A DNA stretch of 64,000 nucleotides from Pseudobutyrivibrio ruminis DSM 9787 (GCF_900218035.1 NZ_OBMR01000010.1:62001-126000); one strand, 5' to 3'; counted from the stretch's first letter, positions 43,899 through 52,798 are shown. Notes: a model not told the origin generated them from the letters alone. Made by a program: numbers and translations.

Positions 43899-44780
43899 AT
43901 GGGCAAAAATATAAGTGTAGCGTTTGATCAGTATATAGCTGATGACATTGCAAAATATGCTGGAGTTACAATGCCTGTTAAGGCAGGTTTTTTTAATCGT
44001 ATTATGGTGACGAAAGCCTTGTGCACAGCTCTTCATCCTAATCCAGATGATGAGTTTTCTATTCCATCCGTGGGACCAAGCTACCGAATTATTTCGGAAT
44101 ACGAAAAGAGGTACATTTATAATTTAAACCATAGTATGAATTATTTTAATGGGGAAGAGCCTATCATGGTAGAAAAAATCAGACCAGATGGATATATGAT
44201 TTTAAATGGTCATCATAGATGGGCAGCAGCTCTTAAATTAGGATATGAGAAGATTCCTATTCAAGTCATAAATGTGACTAGCAATCAGGAGATAAAGAAT
44301 ATTATCAAAAATTCAAAGCATGACAAGAGAGTTACTTTGGATTTAGATGAGGTTGTTTTCTGGAATCCTAATAATGGTCCTGCTGAAAATGATTTGCCAT
44401 TTCCTCTTAATAAGTTTTACAAGGATAAGCTGAGATTAGGAATACCAGCTTTATTCAGGATGTTGAATCAAACTGGCTATGATATTTGGGTATATAGCTC
44501 AAAGTTTTATGCAATGGAGTATATAAGGGCATTGTTTAATAAGTACCATGTTCATGTGACAGGAATTGTAACTGGCACATCTAAAAGAAAACAAACATCC
44601 CAAGAAAAAAATGAAATGCAGGATTTATATGTTAAAAAGTATTTATTTACATTGCATATAGATAATGACTCAGTTTTTATGATGGATAATGTGAGAAAAG
44701 AATTTCAGGAGTTTACAATTGACAAAGGCATCAATTGGTCAAAATCAGTTATGGATATTATTAAAGAAATTGATGCCTAA
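43899..44780 (+). CDS. ParB/Srx-like domain fused to a HAD-like domain
   Basis: 293 residues in two parts. The N-terminal half (about 1-130) contains VEKIRPDGYMILNGHHRWAAALKLGYEKIPIQVINV. The G-H-H-R-W-A-A-A-L motif (104-112) is the nucleotide-binding signature of ParB/sulfiredoxin-like domains. The C-terminal half (about 140-290) is HAD-like: VTLDLDEVVFW with Asp148/Asp150, YDIWVYSSKF as motif II, and FTLHIDNDSVFMMD as motif IV. The C-half is a paralogue of the next gene. Function unknown; a nucleotide kinase or phosphatase role is possible. Start set at 43899 (AGGAG 4 nt upstream). Confidence 0.75.
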   Translation: MGKNISVAFDQYIADDIAKYAGVTMPVKAGFFNRIMVTKALCTALHPNPDDEFSIPSVGPSYRIISEYEKRYIYNLNHSMNYFNGEEPIMVEKIRPDGYMILNGHHRWAAALKLGYEKIPIQVINVTSNQEIKNIIKNSKHDKRVTLDLDEVVFWNPNNGPAENDLPFPLNKFYKDKLRLGIPALFRMLNQTGYDIWVYSSKFYAMEYIRALFNKYHVHVTGIVTGTSKRKQTSQEKNEMQDLYVKKYLFTLHIDNDSVFMMDNVRKEFQEFTIDKGINWSKSVMDIIKEIDA

Positions 44781-44796
44781 AAAAGAGGGCAAAGGG

Positions 44797-45297
44797 ATGA
44801 ATAAAAAGAAAAATCACGAGGAAAAGATGAGGGTTTCCTTTGATTTGGATGAGGTGTTGTTTGTTAATCCAAATTTTATAAAGGCAGAACCACAGCTCAA
44901 GTTTCCTCTCAATATCATTTATAAAGAAAGACTAAGACTTGGTACTCCGGATTTAGTAAAGGAATTACAGCGGCTGGGGTACGAAGTTTGGATTTACACG
45001 TCTTCTTTTAGACCGGAAAAATATATCAAAAGACTATTTAAACACTATAACGTTCATTTTGATGGTATAGTAAATGCTCAGCGTCATCTCAAGGAAGTAC
45101 AGCAGGGAAATAAAGATATACTTCCTCAAAAACTTCCGAGCAAATACAGAATTTCTCTTCACGTAGATGATGAAACTGTGGTATGCTCTTTGGGGCCTCA
45201 GTATGGTTACACCACATACAAGCTAGAGGCTGAGGATGACAACTGGAAGGAAAAAATTATAGAAAAAGCGGAACATATAAAGCACCTACCAAAGTAA
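44797..45297 (+). CDS. HAD-like protein, paralogue of the preceding gene's C-terminal half
   Basis: 166 residues. RVSFDLDEVLFVNPNF carries the nucleophile pair Asp16/Asp18; GYEVWIYTSSFRPEKYIKRLF is motif II; ISLHVDDETVV is the motif IV acidic pair. A substrate loop with KFPLNIIYKERLRLGTPDLVKEL is shared almost residue for residue with the upstream protein (LPFPLNKFYKDKLRLGIPALFRML). It lacks a ParB-like part. The start at 44797 follows AGAGGG; an ATG at 44719 inside the previous gene is less likely. Substrate unknown. Confidence 0.72.
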   Translation: MNKKKNHEEKMRVSFDLDEVLFVNPNFIKAEPQLKFPLNIIYKERLRLGTPDLVKELQRLGYEVWIYTSSFRPEKYIKRLFKHYNVHFDGIVNAQRHLKEVQQGNKDILPQKLPSKYRISLHVDDETVVCSLGPQYGYTTYKLEAEDDNWKEKIIEKAEHIKHLPK

Positions 45298-45330
45298 CGC
45301 TATATATGTTTTATAAAAGGGATTAGAATA

Positions 45331-45594
45331 ATGCGAATTTGGTTTAAATCATGGAAAGACAATCACATGCTTCATGACTATGTTGTGGAGGATGAATCAG
45401 AAGAGACACGTACTCATAAAATCTTTGCGGCGGTAGATAAAGCCAGCTACGAATTTGATACAAGCAAACCAGTATGGCTGGATTCTACAATCAGAGAATT
45501 CAAACGTCACGGAAAAGCTCGTTTTACACAGGATAATTTCGTAGACGAAATCCCATTCGATTATTTAGAAATTCATGTATTAGAAGAGGATTAA
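45331..45594 (+). CDS. Small conserved-looking protein, 87 aa
   Basis: Soluble, mixed-charge protein (MRIWFKSWKDNHMLHDYVVEDESEETRTHKIF...), with a beta-like start and end and a helical centre. No family was recognised. The aromatic N-terminus and ordered hydrophobic pattern suggest a folded domain. Ribosome site AAAAGGGA. It lies 33 nt after the HAD-like gene and may share its transcript. Function unknown. Confidence 0.6.
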   Translation: MRIWFKSWKDNHMLHDYVVEDESEETRTHKIFAAVDKASYEFDTSKPVWLDSTIREFKRHGKARFTQDNFVDEIPFDYLEIHVLEED

Positions 45595-45700
45595 GCTCCC
45601 ACATTTTTAGTGATAATTTCAAATTTTAAAATTTGTTAATAATTTATCAGAGAAAGTATGCTATTATATAGTAGTAATAAATATGGGGAGGTGATTCATT

Positions 45701-46393
45701 GTGGATTTAGGTATGTTTCCAGATGACGGAGTAAATTCTTGGAACACCGTTATGCTGCTATATGAGTCAGCCATTAAAAAGTTTCGTACTAAGGTAGAAA
45801 TTCTCAACGACGAATTTCAGCAGGTACATCAATATAATCCAATTGAATACATTAAAACAAGAGTAAAAACACCAGAGAGTATCGTTAAGAAATTAAAAAA
45901 GAATGGATATGAAATTTCCATTCCAAACATGATTGAACATTGTAACGATATTGCAGGTGTAAGAATAGTTTGTTCCTTTACATCAGATATTTATCAGATT
46001 GCAGAAATGATTGGACGTCAGACAGATGTTACAGTCGTTTCAATAAAGGACTACATCAAGAATCCAAAGGAATCTGGCTACAAGAGCTATCATATGCTTG
46101 TTACAATTCCTATCTACCTCTCAGATAAGACAGTTGATACAAAGGTAGAAATCCAAATTCGTACAATCGGAATGGATTTCTGGGCAAGCTTGGAGCACAA
46201 GATCTACTACAAGTTTGAAGGTAATGCTCCTGAATACATCAGCCGTGATCTTCGTGAGTGTTCTGAAATCGTTTCAATGATGGACACCAAGATGCTTCAG
46301 CTTAACAACGCAATCATGCAGACAAAGCTAGAGGAAGAGGAAAAGAAACGAGAGGAGCGACTTCTTAGGAATAGCTGGAAGGAAAATATATAA
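45701..46393 (+). CDS. Small alarmone synthetase ((p)ppGpp synthetase, RelQ/YjbM-like)
   Basis: 230 residues, a stand-alone RelA/SpoT synthetase domain with no hydrolase, TGS or ACT part. Motifs: IEYIKTRVKTPESIVKKLKK (ATP-binding basic region), DIAGVRIVCSF (metal Asp), ESGYKSYHMLV (GTP-stacking Tyr) and VEIQIRTIGMDFWASLEHKIYYKF (catalytic Glu). It transfers pyrophosphate from ATP to GDP or GTP under stress. A GTG start at 45701 is supported by GGGGAGGTG upstream. The C-terminal 35 residues form a charged helix that may help oligomerisation. Confidence 0.92.
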   Translation: MDLGMFPDDGVNSWNTVMLLYESAIKKFRTKVEILNDEFQQVHQYNPIEYIKTRVKTPESIVKKLKKNGYEISIPNMIEHCNDIAGVRIVCSFTSDIYQIAEMIGRQTDVTVVSIKDYIKNPKESGYKSYHMLVTIPIYLSDKTVDTKVEIQIRTIGMDFWASLEHKIYYKFEGNAPEYISRDLRECSEIVSMMDTKMLQLNNAIMQTKLEEEEKKREERLLRNSWKENI

Positions 46394-46405
46394 AAGTATA
46401 TAATG

Positions 46406-46435
46406 AGAACTGCTGTGTATGCAGCAGTTCTTTTT
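46406..46435 (+). terminator. Terminator after the alarmone synthetase gene
   Basis: GAACTGCTG (46407-46415) pairs with CAGCAGTTC (46422-46430), 6-nt loop, then TTTTT. Confidence 0.88.
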
Positions 46436-46453
46436 GATTAATGGAGGATAATT

Positions 46454-47308
46454 ATGATTGAAATTTTAAAAGCCATATTATTCGGTATAGTTGAAGGAAT
46501 CACAGAATGGTTACCTATCAGTAGCACAGGCCATATGATTCTTTTAGATGAAATCGTAAAGCTCAATGTATCAGAAGAGTTTTACAGCATGTTCCAGGTA
46601 GTAATTCAGCTTGGCGCAATCCTTGCAGTAGTTTTGATTTTCTGGAACAGCATTTGGCCATTTGGCAAGAAAAATAACAAAGCACCACTATCAGAAAGTG
46701 GAATTGGTGCATGGATAAAAAAAGACATTTTTGTTTTATGGTTCCACATTTTAGTATCATGCGTTCCAGCTGCAATCGTTGGAGTATTATGGGACGATTT
46801 ATTCGAAGAACTTTTTTACAACTACACTACAGTAGCAATCATGCTTATCATCTTTGGTGTAGCATTTATCTTAGTTGAAAACATGAAGTCAGGCCACAAG
46901 GCAAAGATTAATGCCGTAGCAGACATCACATACACTACAGCATTTTTAATTGGTATGTTCCAGCTCATCGCCGCTATATTCCCTGGCACATCTCGTTCAG
47001 GCGCCACAATCGTAGGTGCACTGTTAATTGGTGTCGCTAGAACTACAGCCGCAGAGTACACATTCTACCTTGCTATCCCTGTAATGCTTGGTGCCAGCCT
47101 TCTCAAGATCCTAAAGTTTGGCCTCAGCTTCACAGCCATGGAAGCAGCCATCCTTATCGTAGGCATGGTAGTAGCCTTCGCCGTATCAATGTTCGTAATC
47201 AAATTCCTTATGGACTACATCAAGAAGCACGACTTCAAAGTCTTCGGATGGTACCGAATCGCGCTAGGCCTCATCGTACTAGCATGCGGCATCATCGGGG
47301 TAATCTAA
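46454..47308 (+). CDS. uppP: Undecaprenyl-diphosphatase
   Basis: 284 residues, multi-pass membrane enzyme (BacA family). The two family motifs are EGITEWLPISSTGHMIL near the N-terminus (about 14-30) and FPGTSRSGATIVGALL in the middle (about 176-190). They form the active site with Glu, Ser, His and Arg. It recycles the C55 lipid carrier of wall synthesis and can give bacitracin resistance. GGAGGA precedes the ATG. The last seven codons and the stop region form the outer arm of the 628-bp near-palindrome that follows. Confidence 0.95.
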   Translation: MIEILKAILFGIVEGITEWLPISSTGHMILLDEIVKLNVSEEFYSMFQVVIQLGAILAVVLIFWNSIWPFGKKNNKAPLSESGIGAWIKKDIFVLWFHILVSCVPAAIVGVLWDDLFEELFYNYTTVAIMLIIFGVAFILVENMKSGHKAKINAVADITYTTAFLIGMFQLIAAIFPGTSRSGATIVGALLIGVARTTAAEYTFYLAIPVMLGASLLKILKFGLSFTAMEAAILIVGMVVAFAVSMFVIKFLMDYIKKHDFKVFGWYRIALGLIVLACGIIGVI

Positions 47309-47913
47309 ATTACGGGACACCTCCCCTGCCCCTGGCCCGCGCTATGGAGCTGTGGTGGTGTCGATTTCGCGAATATTATAGTTTTTCTTAGCACAATAGG
47401 AGAGCATACTGCAGGTGTCTTATTGCGGGATGAACTTTTTGTCGATTTGTATGTTCTAGTACGGACACTTTAGGTTATCTACATGGATTTCCAAAGTTAT
47501 GGTTCCTTGGGTTCATATTCCATTTGCTAAGTAGAATTAAAAAAGAGATATTTGTATGTATGAGCACCGTGGCACATTCAACGTCCTGTTTCAAGTGACC
47601 ACTGCTGCCGCCGTCCTAGCGGCAGCTGCTCATTCATATCAAATATCTCTTTTTATTCTACTAAGCTCATTTCAAAATCACCCAAGGTAACCATGACTTT
47701 GGAAATCCATACTAGCTTAAGTATATGTGTGTCCGTATCTAGAAATACAAATCGACAAAATGTACAGACCTGCAAAAGACACCTGCAAATAAAGTATGCT
47801 CTCCTTGTGCTTTAGAAAAACATAATATTCATGCGATGACACCCCTACAGCTCCATAGCGCGGGCCAGGGGCAGGGGAGGTGTCCTACTTACTATACACC
47901 CCGATGATGCCGC
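47286..47913. repeat. 628-bp near-palindrome (giant inverted repeat) between uppP and cysE
   Basis: Arms of about 280 nt pair from the 3' end of uppP to the cysE stop codon. Exact paired blocks include 47286-47301 with 47898-47913 (16 bp), 47315-47353 with 47847-47885 (39 bp), 47399-47410 with 47793-47804, 47437-47452 with 47745-47760 (16 bp), 47483-47496 with 47697-47710 and 47544-47553 with 47641-47650. They are separated by small mismatches and bulges. The asymmetric centre (47567-47626) holds its own 8-bp hairpin, 47604-47611 with 47619-47626. No protein frame of note was seen. It could be a foldback mobile element, an inverted duplication, or a structured RNA or two-way terminator. Confidence 0.93.
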
Positions 47914-48794
47914 TACTTTACGTCGTAGTAGATGCGGGATTCGGGTGGTACGGATTCGGTTATGAAGGTTGAGCCTCCGATGATGGAGTCGTGCCCGATT
48001 ACGGTGTCACCACCGAGGATTGATGCGTTGGAGTAGATTGTTACGTTGTCTTCGATGGTTGGGTGTCTGCGGACACCGCGAAGACATTGGCCACCGCGAG
48101 TTGAAAGGGCACCAAGTGTAACACCCTGGTATACTTTTACGTTGTTGCCGATGACTGTGGTTTCACCGATTACGATGCCGGTGCCGTGGTCGATGAAGAA
48201 GTATTCACCGATGGTTGCACCTGGGTGAATATCAATACCTGTATTTGAGTGAGCGTACTCAGTCATAATACGTGGAATGATAGGTACTCCAAGTAAGTAT
48301 AGCTCGTGTGCAAGACGATAGATTGTGATTGCTAAAATGCCTGGGTAAGCAAAGATGATTTCGTCGATGCTTGTAGCGGCAGGGTCGCCATCGAAGGCAG
48401 CCTGTAAATCGGTGTCGAGAAGAGCACGAACGTGAGGAATTCTCTTGAGAAATGCTAGTGAAAGCTCCTCAGCCTTTGTAGTGCAAATCTCATCACCACA
48501 ACCGTCAAATACAGAGTTGTAGCAAAGTACAAGTGAAATCTGCTTGTTAAGATTGTAAACAACATCCTCCATAAGAGTGTTGATGTTGGTTTCTACGTTG
48601 TAAACTTTGTATACGTGATCACGATAATAGCCAGGATAAACAACACGAAGAAGCTTCATAGTGATGTCGATGATGCTATCCTTGTTTGGCTGATGATATG
48701 TATCAAGTTTATCTATTGCTCTGTCAGATTTGTAATCCTTCATGAGCTCTTTTGTAATTTCGAGCATTTCCTGCTCTATCTTTTTTCCATCCAT
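47913..48794 (-). CDS. cysE: Serine O-acetyltransferase
   Basis: 293 residues. A helical N-terminal domain (about 1-165) is followed by a left-handed beta-helix of hexapeptide repeats (TGIDIHPGATIGEYFFIDHGTGIVIGETTVIGNNVKVYQGVTLGALS). The catalytic His-Asp pair lies in FIDHGTG. It acetylates serine to O-acetylserine for cysteine synthesis. The length matches the longer serine acetyltransferases found in some anaerobes, not the short Bacillus type. GGGGGT precedes the ATG. It is convergent with uppP across the giant palindrome. Confidence 0.93.
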   Translation of the reverse strand: MDGKKIEQEMLEITKELMKDYKSDRAIDKLDTYHQPNKDSIIDITMKLLRVVYPGYYRDHVYKVYNVETNINTLMEDVVYNLNKQISLVLCYNSVFDGCGDEICTTKAEELSLAFLKRIPHVRALLDTDLQAAFDGDPAATSIDEIIFAYPGILAITIYRLAHELYLLGVPIIPRIMTEYAHSNTGIDIHPGATIGEYFFIDHGTGIVIGETTVIGNNVKVYQGVTLGALSTRGGQCLRGVRRHPTIEDNVTIYSNASILGGDTVIGHDSIIGGSTFITESVPPESRIYYDVK

Positions 48795-48844
48795 AATAGT
48801 ACCCCCGTGGTAAGATATGTAAATCTATTGTATCACATTTAATA

Positions 48845-48929
48845 GCATGTAGCTAACAAGGTATAGTGTTACTCAAGCGAAACATTCTTAGTTGAGCGGA
48901 GTAATACTATTCTTGTTAGCGTAACATGC
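48845..48929 (-). promoter_or_regulatory. Long stem-loop between metF and cysE
   Basis: GCATGT (48845-48850) pairs with ACATGC (48924-48929), GCTAACAAG (48852-48860) with CTTGTTAGC (48912-48920), and further bases pair inward, including CTCAA with TTGAG. Some 30 pairs with small bulges result. No clear T-run follows in either direction. It lies after metF and about 50 nt upstream of cysE, so a leader RNA, terminator or processing signal are all possible. A TACAAT-like -10 box for cysE lies at 48829-48834. Confidence 0.65.
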
Positions 48930-48952
48930 GTAGGTTTTAGAAGAACTTGGTT

Positions 48953-49804
48953 TTAGATAGATTTACAGATTTCTGCTGTCATCTTAGGTTTGTTCATACA
49001 GTAGATGTGGATGTGTCCTACTCCGCATTTACGAAGATCTCTAATTTGGTCAATAGCGTATTCTATGCCTGCTTTGCGCATGTCATCTGGTGACTCTCCA
49101 TACCTTGCACAGATGTCAGCTAATTTCTTTGGTACAGATGAGCCTGCAAGTGTGACTGTAGAACCAATCTGTTTTGCAGATGTGATAGGCATGATTCCGG
49201 CTACAATAGGAATTGTTATGCCTGTCTTGTCGGCGCGCTCAGTAAAGCGATAGAAATCTGCATTATCAAAGAATAACTGGGAGATAAACATTTTAGCGCC
49301 CATATCCTGCTTCATCTTCATGAAAGCTAAATCAGAATCCATAGACATTGCTTCTGGATGCTTTTCAGGATAGCAGGAAGCGGAGATATCAAGCTTTGTG
49401 TTTTCGTTTAAGAAACGAATCAAATCGGTAGCATGAGGGAATACCCTTTTATTGAACTGTTCGTCAGACATGTCGCGAGGCTTGTCACCACGAAGAGCAA
49501 GCACGTGATTGACACCAACTGCCTCCAAGTCACGGGTCACTGCAAGAATGTCTTCTGAAGTGGAACCGACACAAGTCATATGAGCCATAGCGTCTGTGTG
49601 TAATTCGTTCTGAATATAAGAAGCTATTTCAACAGTCTTCTTTGAACGGCTTCCACCGGCACCATAAGTAACGCTTATGAAGTCTGGCTTTAATTCAGAA
49701 AGTGAGTCTAGTACCTTGTAACAATTTTCAAATTCATCGTCCTTCTTTGGAGGAAATACTTCAAAAGATAGAGATGAATCATTAGCAAACATATCTTTAA
49801 ACAT
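48953..49804 (-). CDS. metF: Methylenetetrahydrofolate reductase
   Basis: 283 residues, FAD-containing TIM barrel. Family features: SLSFEVFPPKKDDEFENC near the start (catalytic Glu), ITYGAGGSRS-like VTYGAGGSRSKKT, HMTCVGSTSED, LRGDKPR (FAD and folate binding) and GAKMFISQLFFDN. It reduces 5,10-methylene-THF to 5-methyl-THF for methionine synthesis and C1 metabolism. TAGGAGA precedes the ATG. No SAM riboswitch is visible in its 142-nt upstream gap. It lies upstream of cysE on the same strand, a sulfur amino acid pairing. Confidence 0.94.
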   Translation of the reverse strand: MFKDMFANDSSLSFEVFPPKKDDEFENCYKVLDSLSELKPDFISVTYGAGGSRSKKTVEIASYIQNELHTDAMAHMTCVGSTSEDILAVTRDLEAVGVNHVLALRGDKPRDMSDEQFNKRVFPHATDLIRFLNENTKLDISASCYPEKHPEAMSMDSDLAFMKMKQDMGAKMFISQLFFDNADFYRFTERADKTGITIPIVAGIMPITSAKQIGSTVTLAGSSVPKKLADICARYGESPDDMRKAGIEYAIDQIRDLRKCGVGHIHIYCMNKPKMTAEICKSI

Positions 49805-49946
49805 AAAAATCTCCTATAAACTAGCCAAAGTTAACAATTTAGACACATATTTTAAATAAAAAGATAGTATCATATTCACTAACGAAAAAAAAGCTTTTTG
49901 TGGGGATAATAAGGGAAAAAATTGTTGATTTTGGGAGTATTACATT

Positions 49947-52688
49947 ATGGCCATCAAACGTTTAAGGGGAGTGTTTTCTAAAACCAGCAAAATACAATTT
50001 CCTGAACACAGAGATGTAGTTCGTGGATTAGGCGCAGACGGTATGGTGTTGCTTAAAAACAGCGGAATTTTGCCAATGAATAAGGGTAATGTTGCGCTGT
50101 TTGGAGCAGGTGCAGTAGACACAGTTATTTGTGGTCTATACTTCAACTACGTATTTACGGATTCCACTGTAAACGTTAAAGAAGGTTTGCTTAATAACGG
50201 ATTTACGTTAACTACCGATAGCTGGCTGAGTAAAATGGAAAAGGCGGTAAAGCTTAACGACAAGAAGGAGAAGCAGGTAGCGAAGAAGGGATTGGCCTTC
50301 GAGGGGAAGCGCTGCCGTACTCCTGAAGTACCTATTTCTGTTGCAGATATGGCAGAAGCAATTTTAGGTACTGATACATGTATATATGTAGTACGACACG
50401 GAATTATAAGTGAAGGTGAGGAAGGTGGAGAGAATCAATACCAACTCACAGAAACCGAGCTTAGCAACATTGGTTTGATTGCCAGCTCTTTCAAAAATGT
50501 AATTTTAGTTATTAATTCCGGAATGCTGGAGCTTTCATCTGTTGCAAGGATGAAAAGCATTAAGGCGATTATTTATATGGGTGTGCCTGGCATGGAAGCA
50601 GGCAACTCATTAGCTGATGTATTGACGGGCGCAGTAAATCCAAGCGGTCGCCTTACTGCAACGTGGGCTAAAAAGTACAAGGATTATTCGACTTGCTATA
50701 GCCCATCAGTTTTAAACAAATCGGTAAAATCAAATGAAATCGATTATAAAGAAGGTATCTTTGTGGGATACCGTTATTTTGATGCATTTGATGTGACACC
50801 GCTGTTTCCTTTTGGCTTTGGTCTAAGCTATACATCCTTTGACATGGAATTAGAATATTTGGAAGCAAGCTGGATGGCTGTTGTAATGCGAGTGAAAGTT
50901 ACCAACACTGGTGACTGCGCCGGCCGACAGGTTGTTCAATTGTATTGCAGCCAGCCTCAGGGAAATATTGAAAAGCCGTATCAGATTTTGGCAGGATTTG
51001 GTAAGACTGGAAAGCTTAAGCCAGGTGAATCAGAGGAGATGACTATAAAGATTCCAATCATGCCATTGTGCTCATTTGACGAGGAAAGCACTGCATGGGT
51101 AATGGAAAAGGGTGACTACCTCTTTAGACTAGGTTCAAATTCAAGAGATACAAAGCTTTGTGCTAAGGTTGTTCTAGATAGAATGACTATTATCAAAAGA
51201 GTTACAAATGTTATGGAGCCTACAAAGGAATTGAAATTCCTATCACCATCTCCTAGAGCAGAGGAAGATACAGGCTATATAAAGGTAGCTTCATTATCAG
51301 GGGACGATTACAATTCAGAAAATAAATATGTTCCGGTAAAACAGGATGTTACAACCTATCTTACAGAAGGTAGCAAGTATGCTTCTTATGTAAATGAGAA
51401 TTCATATAGCATGCCTACTAGGGTTCATGAGAATCTGGAGTATATCAAACCGTGTGGCTCAACAACATTGTTTGATGTTATTAAAAATAAAGTATCAATG
51501 GAGGAATTTGTTTCTTCATTATCACCGGAAGTATTAGCCCGCATAGTGGCTGGCGAATGTGGCGAGTCAAAAGTAGAAAGCGAGAATCGCCTCAATTTTG
51601 ATATTATTCATGAAAAGAATAAGCTTGGAATATCCGCAAGAACCACATCACAGTTTGCAACTACACTTGGTATTCCAGGGGTAACATTTGCTGATGGGCC
51701 ATCGGGGCTTAGAATCGAAGGGGTGGCATGCACATGTTTTCCTTCGCCTATGAATATGGCCCAGACCTGGGATATGTCTGCAATGGTTCGTATGGGTCGA
51801 GTGTATGGAAGAGAGATGGAATACTATGGCATAGATTACTGTATAGCTCCAGCTCTTAACATTCATAGAAATCCTATGAGAAATAGAGCGTATGAATTTT
51901 ATTCTGAGGACCCTTCGCTTGCAGGAATTCTTGGATCGGGATTTGTTATTGGCGTCAAGCGCTATGAAGGCCGTGATGTAATAATGAAGAATGTGGCTAC
52001 CTACAATCAGGAAAGTGGTACATCTGATGTAAATATTAATGTATCTAGACAGGCATTTGGCGAGCTATATCTTAGACCGTTCTCTGCATGTCAAATGGTG
52101 GCTGCACCAGCAGGTCTGTTAAACTCTGGAAACAAGATTAACGGATATTATTCGTCTTCTCAGAGAGGCTTGAATACAGATATTATTAAAAGCGACTGGG
52201 GTTCAACAGGCATGGTGCTTTCCGATTGGGCTTCCAAGTCAGAAAAAGCTTATGATTTACATGCAGGCTGCGATTTGATTATGCCAGGCTTCGACCCGGA
52301 TCATATTCTTGAGGCGATGATTAAAACATCCCCTACATTTGAGCCAGATGGATATGTAACCGTTGTAAACAAGAACTATGTCTATAATGAGCCAATGATT
52401 ACATATGAAAAATGGGGCTCATTCCTGTTAGACAAGAATGGTGATACTCAGATCTCTACAGTAGTAGCTGCTGATGTTCAGGTAAGCGATAAAGTGTTAG
52501 AGCTTGAAAATCAAGGTCTATGCACGGTCAAAACTCAGGATGACGGAAGCAGATTAATCACCTATAAAGGTATTGATAGAGGTGCATATTTAGCCCTTGG
52601 AGAATTACAACAGGCAGTTATGAATGTTTTGGGTACTGTAAAGAATTCTGCATCAATGAAAAAGTTGATGGAAAACGCTATAAATTAG
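49947..52688 (+). CDS. Domain-permuted GH3-family protein with altered catalytic motif
   Basis: 913 residues with inverted GH3 order. A GH3 C-terminal-type domain comes first (LGADGMVLLKNSGILPM, about 30-270), then a fibronectin III-like domain (LEYLEASWMAVVMRVKVTNTGD, about 310-390), a linker, and the catalytic barrel last (from about 560). The nucleophile Asp760 sits in MVLSDWA. The usual Lys-His pair of KHFxxNNQE reads Lys681-Asn682 here (IMKNVATYNQE), so activity may be changed or lost. No signal peptide: cytoplasmic. Ribosome site GGGAG. Substrate unclear; beta-glycosides are the family default. Confidence 0.87.
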   Translation: MAIKRLRGVFSKTSKIQFPEHRDVVRGLGADGMVLLKNSGILPMNKGNVALFGAGAVDTVICGLYFNYVFTDSTVNVKEGLLNNGFTLTTDSWLSKMEKAVKLNDKKEKQVAKKGLAFEGKRCRTPEVPISVADMAEAILGTDTCIYVVRHGIISEGEEGGENQYQLTETELSNIGLIASSFKNVILVINSGMLELSSVARMKSIKAIIYMGVPGMEAGNSLADVLTGAVNPSGRLTATWAKKYKDYSTCYSPSVLNKSVKSNEIDYKEGIFVGYRYFDAFDVTPLFPFGFGLSYTSFDMELEYLEASWMAVVMRVKVTNTGDCAGRQVVQLYCSQPQGNIEKPYQILAGFGKTGKLKPGESEEMTIKIPIMPLCSFDEESTAWVMEKGDYLFRLGSNSRDTKLCAKVVLDRMTIIKRVTNVMEPTKELKFLSPSPRAEEDTGYIKVASLSGDDYNSENKYVPVKQDVTTYLTEGSKYASYVNENSYSMPTRVHENLEYIKPCGSTTLFDVIKNKVSMEEFVSSLSPEVLARIVAGECGESKVESENRLNFDIIHEKNKLGISARTTSQFATTLGIPGVTFADGPSGLRIEGVACTCFPSPMNMAQTWDMSAMVRMGRVYGREMEYYGIDYCIAPALNIHRNPMRNRAYEFYSEDPSLAGILGSGFVIGVKRYEGRDVIMKNVATYNQESGTSDVNINVSRQAFGELYLRPFSACQMVAAPAGLLNSGNKINGYYSSSQRGLNTDIIKSDWGSTGMVLSDWASKSEKAYDLHAGCDLIMPGFDPDHILEAMIKTSPTFEPDGYVTVVNKNYVYNEPMITYEKWGSFLLDKNGDTQISTVVAADVQVSDKVLELENQGLCTVKTQDDGSRLITYKGIDRGAYLALGELQQAVMNVLGTVKNSASMKKLMENAIN

Positions 52689-52729
52689 CATTTTTTACTT
52701 TAAAAAAAATACAGCCTAATATAAAATAA

Positions 52730-52767
52730 AAAACGTCGTGGGCAATTAGATATTGTCCACGAGTTTT
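52730..52767 (+). terminator. Terminator after the GH3 gene
   Basis: CGTGGGCAAT (52737-52746) pairs with ATTGTCCACG (52752-52761); AAAAC and GTTTT extend the stem outside a small bulge, and T-rich sequence follows. Confidence 0.8.
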
Positions 52768-52798
52768 ATTTATTTTAATTAAAGAAAGGAAGTATTTT

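Noticed and set aside
47309-47912. CRISPR array or retron as explanation of the uppP-cysE gap
   Set aside because: There is only one inverted pair and no repeated spacer pattern, and no reverse transcriptase or cas gene is in the window.
49805-49946. SAM riboswitch before metF
   Set aside because: The gap lacks the conserved core and any terminator; it is plain AT-rich sequence.
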